Counted from the first letter of the stretch, positions 21,500-33,525 are shown. The stretch: DNA of 64,000 nucleotides from Lepus europaeus (GCF_033115175.1 NC_084838.1:64200468-64264467), one strand, 5' to 3'. Made by a program: numbers and translations. Notes: generated by a model from the letters alone, not told the origin.

Positions 21500-22268
21500 T
21501 TAAAAGCTTTTATAATATGAATATAAATTTCCAAAGTACAGCTTATGGATTACAATGGCTTCCCCTGCCCATAACTTCCCTCCCACCTGCAACCCTCTGA
21601 GGAATCTCCAGACTGACTTCCATAGTGGCTTAACCAGTTTGCATTCCCACCAACAGTGGGTTAGTGTCCCTTTTTCCCCACATCCTCTCCAACATCTATT
21701 GTTGGTAGATTTCTGAATATGAGCCATTCTCACCTGGGGTGAGGTGAAACCTCATTGTGGTTTTGATTTGCATTTCCCTGATTGCTAGTGATCTTGAACA
21801 TTTTTTCATGTGTTTGTTGGCCATTTGGATTTCCTCTTTGGAAAAATGTCTATTGAGGTCCTTGGCCCATCTCTTAAGTGGGTTGTTTGTTTTGATGTTG
21901 TGGAGTTTCTTGATTTCTTTGTAGATTCTGGTTATCAACCCTTTATCTGTTGCATAGTTTTCAAATATTTTTTTCCCATTCTGTTGGTGTCCTATTCACT
22001 TTCCTGACTGTTTCTTTTGAAGTACAGAAACTTCTCAATTTGATGCAATCCCAAATGTTAAATTTGGCTTTGACTGCCTGTGCTACTGGAGTATTTTCCA
22101 GGAAGCCTTTGCCAGTACCTATATCTTGCAGGGTTTCTCCAATGCTCTCTAATAATTTGATGGTGTCAGGTCATAGATTTAAGTCTTTAATCCATGTTGA
22201 GTGAATTTTTGTGTAAGGTGGAAGGTAGGGATCTTGCTTCATGCTTCTGCACGTGGAAATCCAATTTT

Positions 22269-22600
22269 CTTTTTTTTTAATTAAACTTTTATTTAATGAA
22301 TATAAATTTCCAAAGTACAGCTTATGGGTTACAATGGGTTCCCCCACCCAAAATTTCCCTCCCACCCACAACCCTCCCCTTTCCCGCTCCCTCTCCCCTT
22401 CCAATCACATCATGATTCATTTTCAATTCTCTTTATATACAGAAGATCAGTTTAGTATATATTAGGTAACGATTTCAACAGTTTGCCCCCATATACCAAC
22501 ACAAAGTGAAAAAAAATACTGTTGGAGTACTAGTTATAACATTACATAAGAGTGTACAGTACACTAAAGACAGAGATCTTACATAATATATATTTTTTTT
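22269..22600 (-). mobile_element. 5'-truncated L1 3' UTR inserted in another L1
   Basis: Starts with poly(T) and the L1 3' terminus (aaacttttatttaatgaat), carries the C-rich tract at 22340-22399, and ends at about 22590 after ggacagagatc-like wording. The host ORF2 text gaaatccaattttc then resumes at cccagcaccatttattg. Length about 320 bp. Confidence 0.85.
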
Positions 22601-22601
22601 A

Positions 22602-23760
22602 TTTTCCCAGCACCATTTATTGAATAGACTGTCCTTATTCCAGGGATTAGATTTGGATCTTTGGTCAAATATAAGTTGGCTGTAGATGTTTGGATTGATT
22701 TCTGGTGTTTCTATTCTGTTCCATTGGTCTATCCATCTGTTTCTGTACCAGTACCATGCTGTTTTGATAACTACTGCCCTGTAGTATGTCCTGATATCTG
22801 GTATTGTGATGCCTCCGGCTTTGTTTTTGTTGTACAAGATTGCTTTGGCTATTTGAGATCTCCTGTGTCTCCATATGAATTTCAGCATCATTTTCTCCAA
22901 TCTGAGAAGAATGCCTTTGGTATTTTGATTGGTATTGCATTGAATCTGTAAATTGCTTTTGGGAGAATGGACATTTTGATTATATTGATTCTTCCAATCC
23001 ATGAGCATGGAAGATTTCTCCATTTTTTGGTATCCTCTTCTATTTCTTTCTTTAAGGTTTTGTAATTTTCATCGTAGAGATCTTTAATGTCCTTGTTAAA
23101 TTTATTCCAAGGTATTTGACTGTTTTTGTAGCTATTGTGAATGAGATTGAACTTAGAAGTTCTGTGTAGGATGAAAAGTTCTGTAGATATCTGTTAGGTT
23201 CATTTGAGCTATAGTGTCATTTAAATTACTGTCTCCTTATTTATCTTCTGTCCTGTTGATCTGTCTATCTCTGAGAGTGGAGTATTGAAGTCCCCCAGTA
23301 CTATTGTATTGGGATCTAAGTCTCCCTTTAATTCCCTTAACAAGTCTTTTAAATAAACTGGTGCCCCGTAACTAGGTGAATATACATTGCTAATCTTTAT
23401 ATCTTCCTGTTGAATGGATCCCTTAATCATTAAATAGTGCCCCTCTTTGTCTCTCCTAATAGTTTTTGTGGTAAAATTTATGTTATGTGATATTAAGATG
23501 GCTACGCCCACTCTTTTTTCATTTCTGTTGGCATGGTATGTCTTTTTCCAGTCTTTCACTTTCAGTCTGTATGCATCTTTGTTAGAAAGATGTGTTTCTT
23601 GTCAGTAGGAAATAGATGGGTTTTGTTCCTTAACCCAATCAGCCAGTCAGTGTCTTTTAACTGGACAGTTCAGGCCTTTAACGTTTAATGTGACTATCAA
23701 TAAATAGTAACTTTGCCCTACCATTTGCCAAAGATATTTTCTAATATATGCTTTGAGTTT
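22602..23760 (-). pseudogene. L1 ORF2 remnant (endonuclease and C-terminal parts)
   Basis: A frame of 112 codons (23221-23559) matches the later endonuclease domain, including NVYSPSYGAP and VLGDFNTPLS. A frame of 182 codons (22475-23023) matches the region after the reverse transcriptase ([26 protein letters not shown]). The catalytic reverse transcriptase segment between them is missing. The join is near 23150-23165, at a short shared gaac. Confidence 0.85.
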
Positions 23761-23802
23761 CCTGTGATCTTTTGCTGTGAGGTTTCCTTCCTTTACATTC
23801 TT

Positions 23803-24812
23803 TCATATTGATGACCGTGTTTCTGTTTCTGTGTGTAATACATCTTTAAGCATCTTCTGCAGGGCTGGGCGAGTGGCGACAGATTCATTCAATTTATGTT
23901 TGCTGTGAAAAGTCTTTCTTTCACCTTCATTCACAAATGAGAGCTTTGCAGGATACAATATTCTGGGCTGGCAGTTTTTCTCTCTTAGTACCTGGGCTAT
24001 ATCTTGCCATTCCCTCCTCGCTTGTAGGGTTTTTGATGAGAAGTCAGCTGTGAGTCTAATTGGGGATTCTCTGAGAGTGGTCTGACGTTTCTCTCTTGCA
24101 CATTTTAAGATCTTTTCTTTATGTTTCACTGTGGTGAGTTTGATTACAATGTGTTGTGGTGAGGGTCTCTTTTGGTCATGTTCATTAGGGGTTCTATAAG
24201 CTTCCTGTACTAAGATGTCTCTGTCCTTTTCCAAACCTGGGAAATTTTCTGCTAATATCTCACTAAAAAGGCCTTCTAATCCTTTCTCCCTCTCCATGCC
24301 TTCAGGAACTCCTAGAACCCAAATGTTAGGTTTTTTAATAGTATCCTGTAGATTTCTGACAATATTTTTTAGATTTCTAATTTCTTCTTCTTTTCTTTGG
24401 TTTGCCTGTTTCCTTTCCTGTTCTCTGTCTTCTAAGTCCAATATTCTCTCTTCTGCTTTGCCCATTCTGCTTTTAAGGCTCCCTAATGTGTTTGTCATTT
24501 GATCTATTGATTTCTTCATTTCATTATGGTTTCTCGTCACTATCACAGTTTCTTGTTCATTTCATTTTGATTCCTCTTTAATATTTCATTTTCATGAGAG
24601 AGATTTTCTATCTTGTCCATTAAGGATTTCTGTAGCTCAAGAATTTGCTTTTGAGAACTTCTTAATGTTCTTATCAATTTTTTGAAATCTGCTTCTTGCA
24701 TTTCTTCTATCTCATCATCTTCATAATCTTGAATTGGGGTGTCTTTTTCATATGGGGGCATCATAGTGTCTTCCTTGCTCTTGTTACCTTGGTTTCTACG
24801 TTTGATTGGCAT
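23803..24812 (-). pseudogene. L1 ORF1, frameshifted
   Basis: Two frames, 24543-24812 (89 codons) and 23803-24546 (247 codons), correspond to the N-terminal and the coiled-coil/RRM/C-terminal parts of the same ORF1 that is intact at 8114-9175. A small deletion near 24545-24565, in the text between gtttcttgttc and atttcattttg, breaks the frame. Confidence 0.9.
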
Positions 24813-24814
24813 CT

Positions 24815-25607
24815 TGGAGGTTTTCTTTGTTTCCTTCGCTGTGGTGTTTTTTTCTTTTTATACTATGACTCTAGATTAAGTGGACTGTCTGCTTTTGATG
24901 GATCCTTAGAGGCTATGATGGGTGTGGCCAGAGAGCTCTGTTTGGTTCTTCAGGGTTATGGGTGTGCCCAAGGTGACTCACCCAGATTGTTCTCTGGCTA
25001 GCTCTCTCGCTCTTTTTTTTTTTTAGACTCAGTTGGGAAGTAATTCCACACAGCTCACTGGGTTGCCTAGGTTACCGAGTTTGTATTACATATGTAAAAT
25101 GGTGCCTGCTCTTTGTCTTGCTTGGCTTTGTAAGGTGAGTGGAGAGAGAGGCTAGTGACCCCGGTTCCCCCTATTTATTTGCTTTTTTTTTCTCTCCTCC
25201 AGTCAGCCTGGTGCACTTTCCCCAGTGGGACCTCAGGCCTCATTCTGTCTTTCCCTGCCAATGTCTCAGGTTACCGAGAGGTCCCTGCCTCACCTCTCTT
25301 TCCAGCACTGGTGCTCAAATTCTGCAGCTGGGCTTCTGTGGCTGGGCTCCCTGGGTTCCCCGCTCTCGTGGCTCTGCTCCCGCAGCATGGCTCGGCTCGG
25401 TGGTGGGCGACTTTGCTCTCCCGGTCGGTCCTCTGTGTCACATCCACTAGATCTGGAAGAGTTTCCTCTGCCTTTTTTTTTTTTTTTTTTTTTTTTTCCT
25501 GAGTCTCTTCCTGAGGCTACAGTAACTCCACTTTTGTTAAACTATCTTTTCCCGGACTGGTGGTGTGCGCCCTCACTCTTCTGCCATCTTGGCTCTGCCG
25601 CTATTTT
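24815..25607 (-). promoter_or_regulatory. L1 5' UTR with a YY1-like start
   Basis: Upstream of ORF1 remnants and similar to 9176-10041. The sense strand starts near 25600 with GCAGAGCCAAGATGGCAG. CAAGATGGC is the YY1 core that places initiation in human L1. A 24-base T run lies at about 25474-25497. Promoter activity is inferred from family knowledge. Confidence 0.7.
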
Positions 25608-25805
25608 TTTTTTTTTTAATTTTGAGAGAATAGCCATTCTAAATGGAGTGAGCTGGTAGCTCATTGAGACTTTTATTTGCATTTCCCAGAAGGCTAGTGA
25701 TCCTGTGCATTTTTTCCTGTGTCTGTTGGTCATTGGTATTTCATCCTTTGAAAAATGTGTTTCTATCCTTTTGCCCACTTCTTAACTGAACTGCTTGTTT
25801 TATTG
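25608..25805 (-). mobile_element. old L1, inverted 5' portion (right part)
   Basis: Antisense late ORF2 text (gagagaatagccattctaaatgg; cattttttcctgtgtctgttggtcatt; cacttcttaactgaactgcttg), continuing from 21499. Confidence 0.8.
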
Positions 25806-26110
25806 TTGAGAATCAATCTAGATTTCTATCAACCAATGATTGCATAAAGAGAATGTGGCATGCATACATGATGGAATATTACTCAGCCATAAAAAATGAT
25901 GAAAACCTGACATTTGCAATAAAATGCATGAAACTAAGGATCATTATGCCAAATTAAGTAAGTCATACACAGAAAGACAAACATCAAAGGTTTTCTCTTA
26001 TTTGTGGAGGCTAATGTTTAGAGAGTATAAACATGTAGTATAAGCATGTAGCTATAAATATTGCATCACTGAATCATACTATATGCATGACAATATGGTC
26101 TTCTTTCCCC
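25806..26110 (+). mobile_element. old L1 3' end, sense part after inversion
   Basis: Sense 3' text starts at aatcaatctagatttctatcaacc and continues atggaatattactcagccataaaa to a diverged 3' UTR. The switch from antisense to sense at about 25805 is the inversion joint. Confidence 0.8.
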
Positions 26111-26439
26111 AGGTTATAATTATCACGAATCTTCACTTTGTGATATTAATATATCTGTTTTCAAGAAAATAGTGTATGTGTGTGTATATATAATGTCTAT
26201 AATTGTGAATGTGGAAAACTTAAATTTTAAAGCTAAAACATAGTAAACATCAAAAAATAAAATTTAACTCTCATGCCTTGATGTCAAAACTTACTATAAT
26301 CTTAAGACTTGCATAATAATATATAACTCACAATAGATTATAGAAATAAATATAAATATATATATATATATATATAACTATATAAATGCAAAATATGTCT
26401 TCTCACAAAACCATAGATGAGGGGTCACTGTTATCATAC
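26111..26439. other. single-copy A+T-rich DNA with (TA)n
   Basis: A (TA)n run lies at about 26351-26378. Nothing else is recognised. Confidence 0.5.
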
Positions 26440-26575
26440 AGCATGTTAGATCACCACTTAGGATGCCAGCGTGCCAATACTGGAGTGCCAGTTCTACTCC
26501 CAGCAGCTCTGCTTCCTATCCATCTTACTGTTAATGCAACTAGGAAGGCAATGGGGAACAGCCATGGATTTTTAT
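26440..26575 (+). mobile_element. partial old C-repeat SINE
   Basis: The body atgccagcgtgccaatactggagtgccagttctactcccagc, followed by aggaaggcaatgggg, resembles the middle of the C repeat. Head and tail are missing. Confidence 0.6.
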
Positions 26576-26579
26576 AACC

Positions 26580-27796
26580 ACTACACTTGTTCCTTCTCAC
26601 TCTTCTTCACTGGCTATCCTTCCAATGTTCAACTTTGAAATTCAAATTTCATGAAGTGCTCTGTTCTCTGTCATGTTTTAAATTGTAAAACTCCACCTAG
26701 AAAGTTTGTAAAGACATTAAAATTTTTTAAAAAGTAAAATTTAAATATCCAATTATCACTTGAAGTCAGTTCATGTCCAAATCCCTATCTTAGCATTCTG
26801 AATCATGCATTTATTTGCATCTGTAGACATTTCCATTTGTATTTCCTAATATATATCTCACATTCTGCTTTTTTGAAAATGAATTTGTGATTACTCCTTA
26901 ATCCCAAGCAACCTCCTCAATTCAATATACCATTGCTAGTTGAGGGGCACCAGTGCCCAACAAGAGATTGCCTCAGCAAGAAACTTGTTCATAGTGAATA
27001 ATATTATATCAATTACTTCCTTTCTTCTTTTTACCAACTTTCCATTTTAATACCTATCCCGTTGATCACCTTCCATTCTCTATTTCCACTCACACTACTG
27101 TTATTCTGATACTGTTTTTCACTTGTAATAGAGCAATAGATGCTGAGTTAGTTCTTTCTTCATTTGGGCCTTATTTCAGACTTCCTACTTACAGTGATGG
27201 AGACACTGTGTTAAATACAAACCTAATCACAAGTTCTCTCATTTATAAAAGATTACAGTGCTTCCCAAAGATTTCAGAATAGCATTCAATTAGCTGAGTA
27301 TTATTCAAAAGTCTTCCTATCTCATATCTTGTACCACTTGACCCCTCAACATTTTCTTCAGCTATGAATAATTACTTGCAGTTTCTCCACTTATATGATA
27401 CCATTTAACACCAATCTGACCGTTAATGCTATTTGGAATATACTCTCTTCACAAATCTAAGTCCCAGTATGTGCCCAAATAGCACCTCTCATACTTAAAG
27501 ACTGGATTTTTATCTGTTCAGAGATATCTCTCTTGATTCTCAATGCTTGCCCTTACATAATATAAAATTGTCAGTTGACTTCTTTTGACTCGTGATCCTA
27601 TGGTCCTCCATACCTGAAAGTATCATATCATAGATTATAATGAAACAACATTTTTAATTGACTTTTGACTCTATATACTAGATGAAGAGCTATTTAGGAT
27701 GGAAACTATAGTTAAATTATCCTTGTAATTTTCATGGCAGAGCAACTCTAATATTTCTAAATTTCCTAATAAATATCTTTTAATTAATCAATTTGT
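26580..27796. other. single-copy DNA
   Basis: No gene or repeat family is recognised. Confidence 0.5.
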
Positions 27797-27807
27797 TAAG
27801 CAGAAGT

Positions 27808-28167
27808 GTTTTTTTTTTTTATTTTTTTTTATTTTTTTTTTGACAGGCAGAGTGGACAGTGAGAGAGAGACAGAGAGAAAGGTCTTCCTTTTGCCGTTGT
27901 TTCACCCTCCAATGGCCGCCGCGGTAGGCGCGCTGCGGCCGGTGCACCGCGCTGTTCCGATGGCAGGAGCCAGGTGCCTATCCTGGTCTCCCATGGGGTG
28001 TAGGGCCCAAGGACTTGGGCCATCCTCCACTGCACTCCCTGGCCACAGCAGAGAGCTGGCCTGGAAGAGGGGCAACCGGGACAGGATCGGTGCCCCGACC
28101 AGGACTAGAACCCAGTGTGCCGGCGCCGCAAGGCGGAGGATTAGCCTAGTGAGCCGCGGCGCTGGCC
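27808..28167 (-). mobile_element. young CpG-rich C-repeat SINE
   Basis: A full reverse-strand copy: A-rich tail at 27808-27840, CpG-rich stretch at 27912-27960, and head gccgcggcgctggcc at the right end. An 11-bp target duplication (taagcagaagt) lies at 27797-27807 and 28168-28178. Confidence 0.95.
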
Positions 28168-28179
28168 TAAGCAGAAGTT

Positions 28180-31100
28180 TTAAAAGTAAAACATCAATAT
28201 GACATATAGTATACTATATTTCCTATTTCTATTTAAAGACCTATGCACAAATGTTCACCTCAATAATTTATTAGAAATAAAACAAAAATGGAAACAATTA
28301 TGATAAATTTCACTGTTAAATGTAGTTTTGCAAGCTTGTAATCCTAACATGTCACTCTCCAAAGAGCTTAACTATATCTTCAAATCATTTCCAAGGACCA
28401 GAAAATAACATTTAATGCAGTGTTGGCAAATGTCTGTTATTTTCCTTAGTTTGTTGGTCGTGTCTTTTTAAAATCAGTTTTCATGGAAATTATACATATT
28501 TATATAAAAATTCAGAAAGCTTCAGTTCATCCATTTCACCCAGATTTTGACTTTCCCTTAGAGATTTCAAAACACTCCACTGGAAAGCTATTCATGAAGA
28601 AAAGTAGTGTGTTGCCAGTTTAAATGAATCTCTGGCTTCAAACCAGTTGAAAGAATCCTCTGAGAAGATGATTTTGAAGCAGGCATATGAAAAATGTGAA
28701 GCCTGTAGGTTTTAAACTATAGTTTATTCTACAGCTATTGAGGTTGTTAATCACCATAGTCATGGATATGATGAATATACTCACTAGAACTATGGATTCC
28801 TATTCCAAAACAAAAGAACCATTAGTACATAAGAGTAGACAAATTAAAGTGCCCTAGCTCTGACAAACCTCAACAACTACTATGTTTTATTTCCTTAATT
28901 CTGAAATTAATACTATAAGCAACTATATCCTCCAAATACTTTGCCTGTAGTTAAACATACTAAGAATTCAGATCTTATGGGTAATTCTATACAGTTTCGA
29001 TGACATGGAGCTGTTAGCTTCTACAAAATGACATCACAATATTTTTAGTTTTTACATATTATTGGTTCTTCATTATTCCATTGTTACATAATAATTTTTC
29101 TTTTATTCCCCCTAAGAGGAATTATATTTTTCTAGGAGTTATTGATGTCCAAGAACAAAGTTTCAACAAATCATGTTTTAGAGAACTAACTGGATTTTGT
29201 TAGTGATTCGCAATCTGGTCATTATCCCATCTATGAAATAGAAAGGTGCCCTACGAGGAATAACAGAACAGTCATTTTATGTGAGGTCCTTAAGCAATGC
29301 CAATGTTAGACCAGTATCAGGTTACATTCTCTGTATGGGTTAAAGCAGAAGAGACTTCCTTATCATGCCAATTCAAATGGACTGAGCCACTTTTGCTTGT
29401 TTGTTGTAAATAATCCTTTTTGTTTGCTTATTCTTCCAAAAACTGTCTTTCAGGGGACAGGCTAACATCCTTCTTGGTTTCTCAGAGGTCAGGTATACAA
29501 AAGTCAACAGCAACAGTTTTGGTTTGATAACACAGAATCTTAGGATGTGTGACACAATTTTGGGTGGATCTGATTTGACCCAGTGCAGGATCTGGTGTAA
29601 GACTTTTGCAAAGGCTTACAGACTACTAGTTTACAATAGAGTTCAATTCAACATTGCAGGAATAAGGGCAAAATGGACAGAGGCAGGGAAGGAGAAAAGT
29701 AAGTTCAAGTATCAATTAACTGGTGTCAAGTCTGACCAGTTCCCAAATCTTGCATGACCATCTTCTGAAAGGACAAACATGTGACCTTTCTCGGGATAGA
29801 TCACTGTGTTTGTGAGCTGGGATGTAGGAAGTGACCAGAGAGCCAAGAAGCAGGAGACAGATGTGATGGAGAAGACCTGGTTAGCACTTGGGAAGTGTTT
29901 GATACACAGAGTTTTACTCAGGTTCACACTTCCAGAACTGCTTCACCAAAAATTAACAGTCTACTTCTCTTTTTATGTTACTATGGTCAAGTTTACTGAT
30001 ACTTACATACTCAATGGTCATTTCCAAAATTTCATGGAATGTAAAATGTGACATGGCTTTTGCGATATTTTGTCCTCTCTGTGGATGATGTAGTGCATTC
30101 CCTGACAGAGTGGGCATCAACATTACTGTAGGTGCCAGAAATAGATGAAATGATTAAAACTGCTATACCACAGTTCAGTTATGTAGTTCAAGAACTGAGT
30201 TTTCTCATGTACCAATCTTGGAAGAAGTGGGGAACTTGTCCACTGTTTCCCTTTGCTTCTCATTCTATCAGTGAAACATGGGTAAGCATTGCTTCAGGAT
30301 CTCCACTCTCCAGGGTAAAACAACCTCATTTGGCCTTCACATAAAAATAGGAGTGTGGCAGGCCTGTTTCATTGCATGTGATCCTGAGGCTTGGCAGTTC
30401 AGATAGAAGAAGACACTTAGTTGCTTATACCCAGGCCGGATGTGTGGACATTTCTGCTTTCAAAACTTGAGATTAAATGAGCTTGGCTCAGATTCTGATC
30501 TATTTATCATGTGCTCAGTATACACTGAGAAGTAGGAGGTTGTTAAAAGTACAGAAAATCCCTTCATGTACAAAACATGAGAAGGATAGATATTTGGTTC
30601 CTGGGGTCTTGTCTCTGGAGATATGTAGGCATAATATTTCTTTGAAAATATCATACCAGTTTTATCTCTTCTGGGGGTATATCCTCTGCTTTACTTTCAC
30701 ACATGTTACTTAACTCTAGCTGTCTTTCTGTCACAATCTATGAGTTATTTTGTCAGTCTTTCTCTTGAGCTTGGCTGAATTTTAAGATCAATGAACTTAC
30801 TTGTGAATTTGACAGGGCTATCAGTTGTTGTAGCAATTAATTAAGCCTTACAAATTATCTTAACCCACGACTAGCAGCCTCTATCTTGCTTAATCGCCAT
30901 TCAATCACACAGTTAAATTTGCCTAAAATTAACGTCGTGGTCCACAAGGAGACAATTTCAACCATCCTGTCCAGCTGCTAATTCTCTGAGCACCTCCTTA
31001 GGTGTAGCTTTGAAAAAATATTAAAGCTCCAACATAGGAATCTTACTTTTCTGAAATTATTTGAAAAATGTTCTTTTCTCTTTCAAAGCCTAATTTTGGA

Positions 31101-31835
31101 GTCAAGCAAAAAATGTTTATGACAAAGCATTTTTCCATCTTTGTGATATTTAACAACATTTCAGGAGAGAAAGCAACTGGAGAACAGGCTATAGGAGGAA
31201 AGCTTCAAAAAGTGTACATGTGCAAACACATACTTTCACATTTTCATTTATTGGTTCATTGACTGTGTCTCAAGAAAGTTATAGTCAAGAAAGAGAAACT
31301 GGTAACATGAACAACTTTGCAGCTGATCTTCACACTTAAATATCATTCACCATAACAAGCCGACTTGGAAACTAACAATCTATTCACCTGTAAAAACATA
31401 TTTAGATCTATTCTATGCTAGGAAGTGTTCCTCACTGTGCTTGTGTGGCAAAAGAACAGCATTTAGGGTTTCTTGAGGCACTCTTTATGCCTGGATTTTT
31501 AGTTCAAGCTGTAAAAACCATGTAATATATGATCTGACTTTAAAATAGCTATTTTAAAATGACCCATTTCCTTTTTTAAGAGCACATTAAGGTACATGTT
31601 AATCTGTTTCCAGGAGGAGAGCTAACTCTTGTTCTTGTGCTCATGTGAAGGAGTGGGTTGTCATGCAAGACAGAGGAATCCTCTGTTACAGGAAAATATC
31701 ATCTTCCTTATAGAAATGGAGACTAACATTTCAGAGGTTGGAGCTGATGAAGAGAACCCACTTGATAAGTACCTAATAGATCCCTGTCACAATACTAGCT
31801 GTTCTGTATAAATATGTTCTAATCTTATGATTAGC
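28180..31835. other. single-copy DNA, no recognised repeat
   Basis: About 3.6 kb without any SINE, L1 or LTR I can name. Several short frames of 60-81 codons (for example 29524-29757 and 29806-30051, plus) have no recognised similarity. Old unnamed repeats may be hidden, especially at 29500-30450. Confidence 0.45.
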
Positions 31836-31839
31836 TATT

Positions 31840-31945
31840 AATATTCTGATTTTTTCCTTTTTTTGATGAGCAAGATGAGGGTCAGAAAAGTTACAAAAAT
31901 TAGCATGATCTCACAACTGATAAGTGGAGTAATCTCTTCATCAGA
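31840..31945 (+). mobile_element. probable MIR SINE fragment
   Basis: The text gatgagcaagatgagggtcagaaaagttac...gatctcacaactgataagtggagtaat follows the MIR core (gaggaaactgaggc...ggtcacacagctagtaagtgg). Diverged. Confidence 0.55.
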
Positions 31946-31951
31946 ATTGCC

Positions 31952-31986
31952 CCTTCTTCTTCTTCTTCTTCTTTTTTTTTTTTTTG
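31952..31986 (-). repeat. poly(A) tail with (GAA)n of the LIN28A retrocopy
   Basis: The plus strand has (CTT)n followed by a run of about 13 T. In sense this is poly(A) followed by GAA repeats, directly after the ancestral mRNA end, which has an AATAAA-like aataaatc near 32010. Confidence 0.8.
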
Positions 31987-32720
31987 TCCAATACCAGTAA
32001 GTCTTGATTTATTCCTTGTATTTTCCAAAGGAATGGAGAAGGGATGAGTAGATCACCATATGTGTTACAAAGCAATTAGGGAATGGTAATGAAGTACCCA
32101 GTACAGCAAAAATCAACCTTCAAATAAATACACCCCAGTGACAGAGTCACCAAAGCCCAAGGAGCTCAGTCTCCTGTGGTCCAGGAGTGATGGGAAGAGG
32201 TCAGGGAAAGAGCAGACACAAGTTCTCCTTCTCTCCCTTCCTCCACAAATTCAAGATTTCACACACAGCAGTAAACATGGAGTTAAATTCATCCATCTCC
32301 TATCAAACAATCTTGTGGCCACTCGGACATTTCTTGCACCTGCATAAAAGTTTCTGAGTGACTTGCATGTACATTGATAGTCTCGTTCTTGGCCTCCAAA
32401 CCCCACTTCATACACAGAAGGTTCCCCAGTAGCATTTCTTCTTTAGGATACGAATTGAGTAGGTTTAGTTTTGATCCATCCAAATATATCAGTGTCTTAA
32501 GTCTTTGGCATGAATCACATCAAGACGAGGTCTTGACTCTGGAGGCTGGGAACAAGGGATGGCAGTTTCCTATTTTCTTCAGGATTTTTGCATAAATCCT
32601 TTAGATTTTTGGAAATACACCAAGAATTAAACATTTACATGTGCAAGTTTCCTTTTTATTGATGGAGGAATGGAGAAGATGATAGGGTAGGAGTCAAATT
32701 TTAAAGATAGGAGATCGAAA

Positions 32721-32838
32721 ATAGGATAGGGGAATGAAAACACAAAGAATAGACAGTTTAAGAGCCCTACTTCAAGAAGGCTCCACCAAACTTACATTTC
32801 AGATCCTTTTGCCTGGTGCAGAATCTTCTATCAAAGAT
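32721..32838 (-). repeat. LIN28A 3' UTR segment, original orientation (arm 1)
   Basis: Read on the minus strand it follows the rest of the retrocopy. Its reverse complement is similar (roughly 80% by eye) to 33115-33232 on the same plus strand. Confidence 0.85.
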
Positions 32839-33114
32839 GCTTTGACTGTTTTTCACTCAATAAAAAAAAGAAGTTTATAAACAATAAAAGCACAAAAGAA
32901 CATGGAGAAAGACCAATGCCTCATATTCACACAACCTAGGCCTCCAGCGATCATCAACTCAGAGACTCAGTGAAGTCCTACAAAGCCCAGACAAATACAA
33001 TTACTAAAGGGGGGCAACATTTGAGGGAGACAGGGACCCAAGACCAGACACACATCACCCAGTGGGTTCTATTGCATTTGTCTCATTAAAACAGTGAGTT
33101 AGGTTTGTGGTGAT

Positions 33115-33232
33115 CTTTGATAGAAAGTTCAGCCCCAGGAAAAGGATCTGAAACATATTTTGGGGGAGCCTTCTTCTTCAAGTGGGGATCTTAAACCATT
33201 TTTCTTTTGTGTTTCCGTTTGCCTATCCCCTA
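33115..33232 (+). repeat. inverted second copy of the LIN28A 3' UTR segment (arm 2)
   Basis: It reads in plus-strand sense (aaaggatctgaaaca, gtggggatcttaaacc), while both flanks read in minus-strand sense. Short shared sequences (atc/gatc and tat) lie at the two joints. Confidence 0.85.
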
Positions 33233-33510
33233 TCAGCATGTAAATGAAACCCCCATTTTGTCCTTTAGTTACCACAACTCTAGTAATCAATACTGTAGTA
33301 ATCAATACTGTTACAGGGCAGGACATGGGCTCCAGACACCACAGAGGCCCTCGCTTATGGGACAATCTGGAAGTCAAGAATTTAGAAAAGTTAAGGAATT
33401 TTAGACTTTGCTTCATATTTCTATCTTTGGACAGCACAGAATGGGTACATATATGTTGGCCTTCAAACTCGTCCTTATCAGCTCACATTTTTCACACACA
33501 TTTGTGCATG

Positions 33511-33525
33511 CACACACACACACCC
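33511..33525. repeat. (CA)n microsatellite
   Basis: A short CA run inside the LIN28A retrocopy 3' UTR; the parent also has a GT-rich stretch near this point. Confidence 0.8.

Larger units (their letters stand above)
21500..25607 (-). mobile_element. younger L1 with both ends but internal deletions
   Basis: In sense order (minus): 5' UTR (25607 to about 24815), broken ORF1 (about 24812 to 23803), inter-ORF spacer, start of the ORF2 endonuclease (about 23700 to 23160), a deletion that removes the reverse transcriptase core, late ORF2 (about 23150 to 21610), then only about 80 bp of 3' terminus (21500-21590). An L1 3'-end fragment is inserted at 22269-22600. The flanks gctatttttt...aa at both ends look like an A/T-rich target duplication. 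ORF1 is split into frames of 89 and 247 codons. No intact product is possible. Confidence 0.85.

Noticed and set aside
29500-30450. A possible LTR or ERV internal region
   Set aside because: I could not find TG...CA ends, a TATA box with a polyadenylation signal, or any retroviral motif, so I left it as unassigned.
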